Shown here one piece after another: positions 33,671 through 42,212 of a stretch of DNA of 64,000 nucleotides (the stretch's first letter is position 1; each line of letters opens with the position of its first letter). The DNA is from Maricaulis parjimensis (GTDB lineage: Bacteria > Pseudomonadota > Alphaproteobacteria > Caulobacterales > Maricaulaceae). The notes beneath the pieces were generated by a model, which had not been told where the DNA came from, did not search any database, and was given only the letters and a program-made list of their open reading frames with translations. The translations under genes and the position numbers were made by a program. The stretch lies in NCBI RefSeq assembly GCF_016817355.1, contig NZ_JADOTT010000002.1:400763-464762 (forward strand). Direction: 5' to 3'.

Positions 33671-34501
33671 ATGGCCGAAGCCAGCCTGGATGATGATGAC
33701 TACATCATCGGCACGGATGATATCGAAATTGCGCGCCTGGGGCAGCAGCACGCCATCTGGCGCGAAACCGCGCTGGCGGCGTGGCGCCGGGCCGGGATCA
33801 AGCCGGGCATGACCGTGATGGATGTCGGGGCCGGGCCCGGCTATGCCAGTTTCGACCTGGCGCGCATGGTGGGCCCGGAGGGCCGGGTCATCGCGCTGGA
33901 CCAGTCCTCCCGTTTCCTGACCGCCCTTGAGACCGGTGCCCGCGAACGCGGGCTGGGTAATATCACCTGTATCGAGACCGATCTGGCCGAGATGGACTGG
34001 TCGGCGGTTGAATGCGATCTCGCCTGGACCCGCTGGTGCCTGTGCTTCGTGCCGGGCGTGCCCGATGTGATGGCGGGCATCGATCGGGCGCTCAAACCCG
34101 GCGGACGCTTCCTGGCGCAGGAATATGTCGATTATCGCAGCTTCCGGATCGAACCCGCCGAACCCGTCTTCGAGCGCTTCCTGTCTGCCGTCCGGGCCAG
34201 CTGGGTGCATTTCGGCGGCGATCCGGATATTGGCCGGCGTCTGCCCGGCCTGGCCAAGGAGCTGGGCTGGAGCGTCGATGATATGCGCCCGGTCATCCAT
34301 GCGACCCGTCCGGGCGAATGGATGTGGACCTGGCCGACGGCCTGGCTGGAACAGTCGCCGCAGCGCCTGAGTGAGCTGGGCTTTCTGGACGCCGGGGATG
34401 TTGGGCCCTTCCGCGATTTTCTGGCGCGCCGGACCGCCGACCCGGCTAGCCTGCTGATCACGCCGATGGTGCTGGAATTCAGCGCCTTGAAGCCGGGCTG
34501 A
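33671..34501 (+). CDS. Class I SAM-dependent methyltransferase
   Basis: A 276-residue protein with the Rossmann-type SAM-binding core. Motif I is MDVGAGPGYASFDLA (about 46-60); the acidic residue at the end of strand two is in VIALDQSS (about 72-79), and strand four reads WTRWCLCFVPGV (about 121-132). The C-terminal third, with several Trp, probably binds substrate. The stop overlaps the AraC regulator start by one base (TGATG), so the two are one operon. The methyl acceptor is unknown. Confidence 0.88.
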   Translation: MAEASLDDDDYIIGTDDIEIARLGQQHAIWRETALAAWRRAGIKPGMTVMDVGAGPGYASFDLARMVGPEGRVIALDQSSRFLTALETGARERGLGNITCIETDLAEMDWSAVECDLAWTRWCLCFVPGVPDVMAGIDRALKPGGRFLAQEYVDYRSFRIEPAEPVFERFLSAVRASWVHFGGDPDIGRRLPGLAKELGWSVDDMRPVIHATRPGEWMWTWPTAWLEQSPQRLSELGFLDAGDVGPFRDFLARRTADPASLLITPMVLEFSALKPG

Positions 34502-35169
34502 TGGGAGGGCATCCAGCCGATACAGCGCAGTTTGATGCGGGTCAGAGCCTGCCCATGCACCGGCATGCCCAAGCCTATGCCGCTCTGATCCTGGAAGGCG
34601 GCTATGACGAGTTCGGCCTGGATGGCCGCTATGCCTGCGCGGCGGGGGATGTGGTGCTTCACCCCCGTTTTCACGCGCACGGGAACCATTTTTCCCAAGG
34701 GCGGGCAGACGTGCTCGACATCCCCCTGCCGGGCGATGCGGCAGATCAGCGGGGCCTTGTTGTTCTCGCCGGTGTCGATCTGGAGGTCTTGCTGCATCTG
34801 GCCCGGACAGACCCCAAGGCGGCCGGACACGCCCTGATCGAGGAAAGTACCGGCCGCGAAGCTCTCGAACCCCCAGGCTGGCTGGACAGCTTTCTTTCGC
34901 GTGTCCTGGCCGGGCGATCAGTGGCCTGGAGTGCGGCGCAGGCGCAGGTCTCTCCTGAACATGCCAGCCGGACCTGCAAAGACTGGTATGGCCTGCCGCC
35001 CCTGGCACTGCGGCGTGAAGCCCGGATTCGTGAGGCGATCCGGGCTCTGAGGTCAGGTGTGCCGATCTGCGAGGCTGCTGACATTGCGGGCTTTTCCGAC
35101 CAGCCGCATTTCACGCGCGTCCTACGCGCCCAGACCGGTTTCACGCCCTCGCGCATCTGTTGCGTCTGA
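34501..35169 (+). CDS. AraC family transcriptional regulator with cupin-like sensor
   Basis: A 222-residue protein. The N-terminal half is a small cupin-type barrel (PMHRHAQAYAALILEGGYDE at about 18-37, then HPRFHAHGNHF). The C-terminal half holds the double helix-turn-helix of AraC proteins, with ICEAADIAGFSDQPHFTRV (about 189-207) as second motif. Histidines in HRHA and HPRFHAHG could bind metal. It begins at the base where the methyltransferase gene ends and likely controls that operon. Confidence 0.87.
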   Translation: MGGHPADTAQFDAGQSLPMHRHAQAYAALILEGGYDEFGLDGRYACAAGDVVLHPRFHAHGNHFSQGRADVLDIPLPGDAADQRGLVVLAGVDLEVLLHLARTDPKAAGHALIEESTGREALEPPGWLDSFLSRVLAGRSVAWSAAQAQVSPEHASRTCKDWYGLPPLALRREARIREAIRALRSGVPICEAADIAGFSDQPHFTRVLRAQTGFTPSRICCV

Positions 35170-35258
35170 GCAGATCAGAAATGTTCAAGACGGCGGCACG
35201 GATATCTGTCTCTCTTGTGTAAGCGCCTGGGGGGCGCTTCGACGACGAGACCGCGACC

Positions 35259-36434
35259 ATGCGATTGATTGCCCTAACCTGTGCCGCTGCGCTGAGCGCG
35301 GCCATCGCTCCCACTGTTCTGGCCCAGACCGAAGAGGCGGCCAACACGGCCGTTGATTTCACCACCCAATGGACGGTCCGCGCGGCGCCGGGGATGGATG
35401 CGATCCTGCTGATCGGCATCCTGTCCGGTGATGAGCTGCAATCCCATTATTATGGGGAAACCATTGGCTTCTTGCGCGAAGCGCTGCCTTCCGAAGCCGT
35501 AGAAGCGGCCGACCGTGTCGGGGCCAGCTTCCGGGAAAGCGGCAGTCTGACCGGTCCGACCCTGGCGCTCATCTTTTCCGCGGGTCCGTTCGCGACGCTT
35601 GATGATGTGATTGCGTCTGCAGCCGATCCGGAGACGCATTTGCGGGCCAATCTGGAAGCGTCGGACAATTGGAGCGAGGAGCGCTATTCCGGTCTCATGG
35701 AGATCCTGCCGGACGTCCACACGGCGCTCGAAGGCCTGCGCAGCATCAATTACTCCGCCTGGTACCAAGCCCAGCTGATGCCGAATATCGCTCCGGCCGT
35801 GGAGGCCAATCTGGCCGCCGTGTCGGCTTATGACATCATTCCGGAGCAGGAGCGCCTTCTGGGACGCACGCTCGCACCGGAGATTGAAATCCTGGTCCTG
35901 CGCTTCTCCCAGCCCTATGGGATCCGGATCACGGGGCAGCGCTTCATCGCCTATTATGGCTGGGATGCGAACATCCAGCTGCGGGTTGCGGCGCACGAGA
36001 TCTTCCATCCGCCCTTTGACCGGACCGACCCGGAAATCCTGTCGCGTTTCGAGGCCCTGGAAGCGGATCCCTGGTTCCGTTCCATTGTCGATAATCACGA
36101 TCCGGCCTTCGGCTATAATTCCGCGATGAGCATCCTCAACGAGGACTCCACCCAGGCTCTGGACCAGATCGTGTCGGAACGCATCGGTGTAGCGCGCGAC
36201 CCGCGCCAACGCTGGACCCATGCCGATGGCAGCATGCATTTGCTGGCGGCGGCCCTCTATCACGCGATGAAGGAAGACGGGTTCGACCAGAGCGGCGGGG
36301 TCTATTCCGACTGGCTCAAATCAGCCTTCGACCGGGGCCTTCTGACCCCGGAGGAAGTGCGCCGGCGCGCGGCCATCGTCGTCGACGAGGCGACCGTCAA
36401 TTCCTGGTATGAGCGCCTGCACGCGGAAAACTGA
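35259..36434 (+). CDS. Exported protein with HExxH zinc-protease-like motif
   Basis: A 391-residue protein with a signal peptide (MRLIALTCAAALSAAIAPTVLA). A HEIFH motif (about residues 248-252, within AAHEIFHPPFDRTDP) matches the zinc-binding HExxH of zincin peptidases. A downstream Glu, such as that in VSERIGVARDPR (about 307), could be the third ligand. The rest is helical and rich in Ala. No family name is recognised. It is monocistronic as far as can be seen. Probably a periplasmic or surface metallopeptidase or a relative. Confidence 0.75.
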   Translation: MRLIALTCAAALSAAIAPTVLAQTEEAANTAVDFTTQWTVRAAPGMDAILLIGILSGDELQSHYYGETIGFLREALPSEAVEAADRVGASFRESGSLTGPTLALIFSAGPFATLDDVIASAADPETHLRANLEASDNWSEERYSGLMEILPDVHTALEGLRSINYSAWYQAQLMPNIAPAVEANLAAVSAYDIIPEQERLLGRTLAPEIEILVLRFSQPYGIRITGQRFIAYYGWDANIQLRVAAHEIFHPPFDRTDPEILSRFEALEADPWFRSIVDNHDPAFGYNSAMSILNEDSTQALDQIVSERIGVARDPRQRWTHADGSMHLLAAALYHAMKEDGFDQSGGVYSDWLKSAFDRGLLTPEEVRRRAAIVVDEATVNSWYERLHAEN

Positions 36435-36493
36435 TATCCGGGTTTGCCGGGCGCCAAATCCCGATACTGTGCGGATACAGGCGGGAGAATGGA

Positions 36494-37609
36494 ATGAGCT
36501 ATACCCTTATCGGCGCCCCGGTATCCCTCTACACCGGCAAAGTCCGCGGCTATCTGCGCTGGAAAAATGTCCCCTTCCGCGAGGAAATGGCGACGCGTGA
36601 AGTCTACAAACGCACCATCCTGCCGCGGGTGGGCTGGTCGGTGATTCCCGTGGTCATCCATGAGGATGGCTCCGAGGACGGGGTGACACTGCAGGACACG
36701 ACCGAGATCATCGATCATGTGGAACAGGCCGAACCTGGTCCCTCCGTCTATCCGGACACGGTCCGCCAGCATCTGGCCGCGCTTATCCTGGAATTGTTCG
36801 GGGATGAATGGCTGGTTATCCCCGCCATGCATTACCGCTGGGCCTATAATCGCGATTTCGCCCACCGCGAATTCGGTGCCATGCAGAACCCGCATCTGCC
36901 GGCCCAGGAACAATGGGATGCGGCGGAGAAGGCGGTCGCCTTCTTCTCCGGCAGTATACGCGGTCTGGGCGTCAATCCGGACAGTGTTGCCGCGATCGAG
37001 GATGCGTATGAGGCCTTTCTGGCGGTCTTTGACGCGCATCTGGCCGAGCATGATTTCCTGTTCGGCAGTCGGCCTTCCATTGGCGATTTCGGGTTTCTGG
37101 GCCCGCTCTACGCGCACTTGCTGCGTGACCCTGAGTCAGGTGCCTTGATGCGGCGCATTGCACCGCGCGTGGCCGACTGGGCGGAGCGTTGTCATGCTCC
37201 GCAACATGCCCTGACCGGAGACTTCCTGCCGGATGATGAAATCCCGTCCGGCGTCACGGCTTTGCTGCGGCAGTTTGCTGCGCAGCAATTGCCCGTGCTC
37301 ATGGACACAGCATCGGCGCTGGAAGATTGGGGAAAGGCCAATCCTGACGAGGTGGAAATTCCGCGTATCCTCGGGTTTCACAAAGCAAAAATCGGCCGTG
37401 GCGCAAGTGTCGTCGAGACGGATCGGGCAATTATTCCTTATCCGCTCTGGATGCTGCAGCGGGTCACGGATTATCTCTGCGGCCTAACAGGTGAGGACAG
37501 GGCTGAAGCGGAGGAATTGCTGCGCAGCATCGGGGCGCAGCAATTGATCGATTTCCAACTGCCTTTCCGTCTCGCGCGGCCCCATTTCAAATTGTCCCGC
37601 GCCGGATAG
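36494..37609 (+). CDS. GST-like thioredoxin-fold protein with long C-terminal extension
   Basis: A 371-residue protein whose first 200 or so residues resemble glutathione S-transferases: a thioredoxin-like N-domain (YTLIGAPVSLYTGKVRGYLR at about 3-22, VIPVVIHEDG) and a helical C-domain (SRPSIGDFGFLGPLYAHLL at about 191-209, where the Asp-containing N-cap motif sits). About 140 residues follow that are not part of standard GST. Reaction and substrate are unknown. The start ATG follows GCGGGAGAATGGA. Confidence 0.82.
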   Translation: MSYTLIGAPVSLYTGKVRGYLRWKNVPFREEMATREVYKRTILPRVGWSVIPVVIHEDGSEDGVTLQDTTEIIDHVEQAEPGPSVYPDTVRQHLAALILELFGDEWLVIPAMHYRWAYNRDFAHREFGAMQNPHLPAQEQWDAAEKAVAFFSGSIRGLGVNPDSVAAIEDAYEAFLAVFDAHLAEHDFLFGSRPSIGDFGFLGPLYAHLLRDPESGALMRRIAPRVADWAERCHAPQHALTGDFLPDDEIPSGVTALLRQFAAQQLPVLMDTASALEDWGKANPDEVEIPRILGFHKAKIGRGASVVETDRAIIPYPLWMLQRVTDYLCGLTGEDRAEAEELLRSIGAQQLIDFQLPFRLARPHFKLSRAG

Positions 37610-37610
37610 G

Positions 37611-38372
37611 TCAGGCGCCGAACCGCCAGATATCCATTGCCAGTGATCCCCGGCTCCAGGAGGTGTGCAGGCATTCTGCCTTTCCGCCGCCGGCCGCCAT
37701 GGCGGTCAGGAGTGGGCGGAAATGCTCTGGTGTCGGGTGGTTGAGGTCTGAAAAGGGCAGGGCCTGCCAGTTCACGGTGGCTTCTGCATCGCCGCTCTCA
37801 ATGGCCGGAAGGATCGCAGAGCGGAAGGCCTGGGCGGCCGGATGCGGCGGATCATATTCGTCATGGCTGAAGGCCAGGCGCAGCGAGTGCGTCAGGGAAC
37901 CGGAGCCGATGATCTGCACGCCCTGTTCGGACAGGGGTTGGAGTGCACGGCCCAGGGCGATCGCTGCCTGGTCTGTTGCGGGCAGGCTGACCTGGAAAAC
38001 CGGGATGTCGGCTTCGGGCCGGATGAGCGCCATGGGAATCCAGGCGCCATGATCACGACCGCGCACCGGTTCCGCGATAGCGTTCAGTCCGGCCGATCGA
38101 AGGGTCTCCAGCACCGTGTCCGCCACGTCCGGAGCGCCGGGCGCTTCGTAAAGCGTGCTCTCCAGCACAGGGCCGAAGCCCCGGAAGTCATGGATGGTCG
38201 GCAATTCAGCGCCCGTCTGGACACGGACCGGGTCAGCTTCCCAGTGCGCCGAGACAATCAGGATTGCGCGGACATCTGCCGGCAGGGCCAGGTCGGCCAT
38301 GGCCTTGTGGGATTCAGACGGCGTGATCAACACGTCGGGTGCGCCATGGGAGATGAAGAGCGGGGCAATCAT
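37611..38372 (-). CDS. DODA-type class III extradiol ring-cleavage dioxygenase
   Basis: A 253-residue LigB-fold protein of the 4,5-DOPA dioxygenase group. The metal-binding His lies in the opening FISHGAPDVLI (about 7-17), further His in SAHWEADP (about 41-48) and RGRDHGAWIPM (about 104-114), and the motif GSGSLTHSLR (about 156-165). These families use non-haem Fe or Zn to open catechol-type rings, and many bacterial members have unknown substrates. It diverges from a LysR regulator gene, which probably controls it. The 3' end sits against the GST-like gene. Confidence 0.88.
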   Translation of the reverse strand: MIAPLFISHGAPDVLITPSESHKAMADLALPADVRAILIVSAHWEADPVRVQTGAELPTIHDFRGFGPVLESTLYEAPGAPDVADTVLETLRSAGLNAIAEPVRGRDHGAWIPMALIRPEADIPVFQVSLPATDQAAIALGRALQPLSEQGVQIIGSGSLTHSLRLAFSHDEYDPPHPAAQAFRSAILPAIESGDAEATVNWQALPFSDLNHPTPEHFRPLLTAMAAGGGKAECLHTSWSRGSLAMDIWRFGA

Positions 38373-38433
38373 GTCGGCCTCAATTGTTTCTGGACCGACA
38401 ATCTGGTGTTTTTTCTGAAATCATATAAGTATG

Positions 38434-38450
38434 AGAAATCGAGACTTTCT
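38434..38450. promoter_or_regulatory. Dyad in the dioxygenase-LysR divergent region
   Basis: AGAAA-N7-TTTCT lies 18 bases before the LysR start and 61 bases from the dioxygenase start. Its length and T-N11-A-like symmetry fit a LysR-type binding site. Function is inferred from position. Confidence 0.4.
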
Positions 38451-38468
38451 GTTTCTTGTGGGGAATAA

Positions 38469-39359
38469 ATGGACCGGATTGATGCGCTGCGCCTATTCTG
38501 CTCTGTGGCCGAGCTGGGCAGTTTCACCAAGGCGGCCGAGCGCGAGGCGATGACGCCAGGCGCGGCATCCAAGCAGATCACAGCGCTGGAACAGCGGCTT
38601 CAGGCCCGGCTGTTCGAGCGTACGACGCGGTCTGTCCGCCTCACTGATGCGGGCTCGGCCCTGCTGGAACGGGTTCTGCCCTGGCTTTCCGAATATGACG
38701 CGCTGGCGGAAGGGGTGGCGGAAGCCCGCTCTGCACCGGCCGGAACGCTCCGTATTGCAGCCCCGGTCGATTTCGGCGCGCGTGCCCTGGTGCCAGTGGT
38801 GGCGGATTTCATAAAGGCCTGGCCGCAGGTCGAGGTCCGGCTCTCCTTTGCAGACCGCATGGTCGATCTCGTCAATGAAGGCTTCGATCTGGGCGTGCGT
38901 ATCGGCAATCTTACCGATAGCGCCTTGATCGCCCGGCGCCTGGCCCAGGCGGACATGGTGACCATGGCGGCGCCTGACTATATCGCCCGCGCCGGGGCAC
39001 CGGCATCGCCGGCGGATCTGAGCGCTCATGAATGCATTGTCGACCGCAACAAGCCGGCACCCCAATTGCTGAAATTCGAGCGCGACGGTGAAATGGCGGA
39101 AGCCCGTATCAGCGGTCGGATCACACTGAACGGGGCCGTGGCCGCCGTCGCTGCGGCGGAAGCGGGGCTCGGCATTGCCTGTTCACCGAAATGGGCAGCG
39201 CAGGAGGCCTTGGCGGCTGGCCGGGTCGTCGAGATCATGCCGGACTGGACACCCGAGCATCGCTATCTCTGGGCGGTCTTCCCATCCAACAGATACATGA
39301 CCCATCGGGTCCGCCTGTTTGTCGATTATCTCAGCGAACGGTTTGCCGGCGTGATCTGA
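38469..39359 (+). CDS. LysR family transcriptional regulator
   Basis: A 296-residue LysR protein. The winged helix-turn-helix is at about residues 4-62 (DALRLFCSVAELGSFTKAAE, then AASKQITALEQRLQARLFER). The substrate-binding domain of two alpha/beta lobes runs from about 90 to 290 (GTLRIAAPVDFGARALVPVV). It is transcribed away from the dioxygenase gene with 96 bases between starts, which is the classic layout of a LysR regulator and its target. The effector is unknown. Confidence 0.93.
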   Translation: MDRIDALRLFCSVAELGSFTKAAEREAMTPGAASKQITALEQRLQARLFERTTRSVRLTDAGSALLERVLPWLSEYDALAEGVAEARSAPAGTLRIAAPVDFGARALVPVVADFIKAWPQVEVRLSFADRMVDLVNEGFDLGVRIGNLTDSALIARRLAQADMVTMAAPDYIARAGAPASPADLSAHECIVDRNKPAPQLLKFERDGEMAEARISGRITLNGAVAAVAAAEAGLGIACSPKWAAQEALAAGRVVEIMPDWTPEHRYLWAVFPSNRYMTHRVRLFVDYLSERFAGVI

Positions 39360-39465
39360 TCCGGTCGGATCCGAGGGCAGATCGTACGCGCTCATCACCC
39401 ATTCATGTGCTATCCTGTCTTTGAGCGGTTCTGGACAGGCGCTCGGTGCGTATGAGGGGATGCAC

Positions 39466-40311
39466 ATGAAACGATTTCTGACACTGGCACTGGTGTGTGC
39501 CGGTATTTCAGCTTGCACGACGACCACGACCGGGCCGTCCGGCTATGGCATGGCCATGACGGCGGTGGATGATGTCCGGGCCAATGAGGGGCAGATCACG
39601 TCCTTTGGGTATGAGCTTTCCAGCTTCAATAACTGGGATGGCCGCATGTCCTATCTCGAGGAAGACGGTCAGGCGCGCGTGTCGCTGCGACTGCGTCAGG
39701 ATGGCGGCGAAGCCGATTATGTCGATCTGGCCATCGCCATGCCTTATCTCGACGGCGGTGTGCGGCGTTTCTACGGACACACGGCCGGTGGAGAGCGTGT
39801 CGCCGTCGAGCTTCAGGCCGGACCGTGCGAAGCCGCTCCAGGCAATGGCCATACGTATTTCGCTGTGGTCAGCTATGGGGGCGAGACCCTGTCGGGGTGC
39901 GGCCGGGAAGTGGCGCGTGACGACAATTGGTCGAACTATCTGATGTCCTATTTGCCGGCGATTGATGCCTGTCTGGACGAAATGGGTGATCGCGCCCGCC
40001 ATGTCTCGGTGGCCTACACGCTGCCGGGCGGCAATATCGCCATTCGTCTTGTCGATAGGGAAACCCAGACCTGGGAATGCGCGACACGCGAAGAGGGTAT
40101 GGCCATCAACTCCCTGCGTCAGCTGGATGGTGTCGATATCATGCATGGAGAGGGCGATCCGATCTTTGTCCGCGGCGAGTATCCGGACTTCGGGGAAGGC
40201 TGCTATGTCTATGAAACCGTGCGCCTGGCCGATGGCAGCCTGGTGGGATCATTCGGTTTCGATACCTGCAATGCCACCCTGGTCTCGTCCCGCGAGCCGG
40301 GGGTGGGCTAG
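39466..40311 (+). CDS. Lipoprotein of unknown function
   Basis: A 281-residue protein with a lipoprotein signal (MKRFLTLALVCAGISAC; the lipobox ISAC places Cys at residue 17). The ATG at 39466 follows TGAGGGGAT at a proper distance. The mature protein is beta-rich with repeated Gly/Asp/Tyr and several Cys (GPCEAAPG, SGCGREV, WECATRE, EGCYVYE). No family is recognised. It is followed 42 bases later by another exported protein. Confidence 0.75.
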   Translation: MKRFLTLALVCAGISACTTTTTGPSGYGMAMTAVDDVRANEGQITSFGYELSSFNNWDGRMSYLEEDGQARVSLRLRQDGGEADYVDLAIAMPYLDGGVRRFYGHTAGGERVAVELQAGPCEAAPGNGHTYFAVVSYGGETLSGCGREVARDDNWSNYLMSYLPAIDACLDEMGDRARHVSVAYTLPGGNIAIRLVDRETQTWECATREEGMAINSLRQLDGVDIMHGEGDPIFVRGEYPDFGEGCYVYETVRLADGSLVGSFGFDTCNATLVSSREPGVG

Positions 40312-40353
40312 GTCTTAACCCCGTTTTTACGCGAACGGGCCGAGGGCTTGGGC

Positions 40354-41334
40354 ATGCAAATACGTGCGCTGATCACCTGTCTGGCCCTGACCAGTCTGAG
40401 CGCCGCGCCCGCCCATGCGGAGCTGCGGGATGTCGCCTATTCTGTTGAGGCCGGGACGGGTTCGATCTGGCTGGAATTTGATGAGCAGCCTGAGGCGGTT
40501 ACCACCCAGGTCACCGAAACGGGTTTGCTCCTGATGATTGCCGGCGTGAATGCCCGCTCGCGCACGATCTCGCCCTACAACAACGCTCTGGTCTCCGCTG
40601 TCCAACTGGTGCCGCAAGGCGATGCCGGTGTCCTGGTGAACCTGCAGGGCCGGCAATCCTGGGCCGGTGCCCGTGCAGACGTGGTGGGTAATGCTGTTTT
40701 GGTCCGCTTCGGTGTCGAGGCTGGGCCGGCTGGCGTCATTCAGGTGGCAGAAGCGCCTGAGCCGCAGACAGGCGCCTTGCGCCGTACCGAGCCCGGGGGC
40801 GATTTCGCTTCAGGCCCGATGGTCTACGATCAGGCTGACGAAGTGTCGACCGAGCCCGTTGACCACATGGCGACAGATGCGGGTCCGGTGATGCCTGTAT
40901 CCGGACATGACGATCATGCCACAGATGAGGCGCCCAACACGCCTGCGGCTTCGCCGGTCGCGTCGACGCCAGCACCCGAATCTGGGGAGCCTGCAGGCAC
41001 GGTTGGCTCCGCCCACCAGGCACTGCCGCCTGCGGAATGTGCCGACGAGGCGGCCGCCGTTGAAGAAAGCCCCTGGGACGATGAACGCCTGTTTGCTCAC
41101 GCGGCCTGTCTCAGCATGGCGGATGATCTGGGGCGCGCTGCCGCGATCTATGAGCAGATGCTGGCCTTTGAACCGGAAAATTTCCGCGCCCTGATTGCGT
41201 TGGCCGAGCTGCGCGAGGAACAGGGCAATCCCGCCGGTGCCCGCGATCTCTATAATCAGGCGGCCTCGCACGCGATCAGTGATGCAGAGGCTGCCCGGGC
41301 CCGTGCCCGTCTTCGCGAGTTGCGTGAATACTAG
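40354..41334 (+). CDS. Exported TPR-containing protein of unknown function
   Basis: A 326-residue protein with a signal peptide (MQIRALITCLALTSLSAAPAHA). An N-terminal beta-rich segment (about 25-120) resembles AMIN-like domains in outline only. A low-complexity Pro/Ala/Glu/Thr linker follows (about 125-235), then a C-terminal TPR-like helical pair (ACLSMADDLGRAAAIYEQML and NFRALIALAELREEQGNPAGAR). The ATG at 40354 follows GAGGG; a TTG at 40348 is less well placed. Role is unknown; perhaps envelope-associated. Confidence 0.72.
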   Translation: MQIRALITCLALTSLSAAPAHAELRDVAYSVEAGTGSIWLEFDEQPEAVTTQVTETGLLLMIAGVNARSRTISPYNNALVSAVQLVPQGDAGVLVNLQGRQSWAGARADVVGNAVLVRFGVEAGPAGVIQVAEAPEPQTGALRRTEPGGDFASGPMVYDQADEVSTEPVDHMATDAGPVMPVSGHDDHATDEAPNTPAASPVASTPAPESGEPAGTVGSAHQALPPAECADEAAAVEESPWDDERLFAHAACLSMADDLGRAAAIYEQMLAFEPENFRALIALAELREEQGNPAGARDLYNQAASHAISDAEAARARARLRELREY

Positions 41335-41402
41335 GGCTTCACCCCGGCCAGCATTGTGTGCGAGAGGAAGGCAAATCCGTTTGCCATCCCGCAGGAATTC
41401 CG

Positions 41403-42212
41403 ATGAGCGAAATTGAACCCGCAGGCCGCGTCCTCATTATCGCAGGCTCCGACAGTGGTGGTGGGGCTGGTATCCAGGCCGACATCAAGGCGGTCTCGGC
41501 CATGGGCGGGTATGCGGCGACGGCCATCACTGCCATCACGGTCCAGAACACAAAGGGTGTGTCGGCGATCCATCCCGTACCTGATGACATCATCGCCGGA
41601 CAGATCAAGGCCGTGCTGGAGGATATCGGCGCGGATGTGATCAAGACCGGCATGCTGGCGACGCCCGCCATTGTGGAGCTGGTCGCCGAATGTCTGGAGC
41701 AGCAGGGGCCGCTCCTTCCGCTGGTGCTGGACCCCGTGATGATTGCCACCTCGGGCGATCGCCTGGTGGATGAGGATACGGAAACAGCGATCCGCGATCG
41801 GCTGCTTCCGCTCGCTGCGCTGGTGACCCCGAACATCCCTGAGGCCGAACGCCTCACTGGTGGGACGGTTGAAAATCTGGGCGACCAGATCGCAGCGGCT
41901 GAGGCCTTGATGGAGCTTGGCGCCAAGGCGGCGCTTATCAAGGGCGGGCACCTCAAGGGCCCGGTCGTCACGGATGTCCTGGTTTCCACACGGGGCATGG
42001 AGATCATGGAGCGTCCGCGCATCCAGACGCGTCATACGCATGGCACGGGGTGCACGCTGGCCTCGGCGATTGCGGCCCGGCTGGCCAATGGGGAGGCCCT
42101 GTCTGACGCGGTGCGGACCGCCGGGGATTACCTGCATGAAGCGATCAATCGCGCGCCCGGTTTCGGCGAAGGCCATGGCCCGGTCGACCATATGTGGGTG
42201 CTGCGACCCTAG
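41403..42212 (+). CDS. thiD: Bifunctional hydroxymethylpyrimidine kinase/phosphomethylpyrimidine kinase
   Basis: A 269-residue kinase that phosphorylates the pyrimidine half of thiamine twice (HMP to HMP-PP). The N-terminal substrate loop GSDSGGGAGIQADIK is at about 16-30, GYAATAITAITVQNTKGV follows, and the anion hole and catalytic Asp are in GTGCTLASAIAARLANG (about 215-231). The longer reading from 41358 is not favoured because ATG at 41403 follows a purine-rich region (GGAAT). It is separate from the thiC riboswitch locus 17 kb away, and no TPP riboswitch was seen here. Confidence 0.95.
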   Translation: MSEIEPAGRVLIIAGSDSGGGAGIQADIKAVSAMGGYAATAITAITVQNTKGVSAIHPVPDDIIAGQIKAVLEDIGADVIKTGMLATPAIVELVAECLEQQGPLLPLVLDPVMIATSGDRLVDEDTETAIRDRLLPLAALVTPNIPEAERLTGGTVENLGDQIAAAEALMELGAKAALIKGGHLKGPVVTDVLVSTRGMEIMERPRIQTRHTHGTGCTLASAIAARLANGEALSDAVRTAGDYLHEAINRAPGFGEGHGPVDHMWVLRP

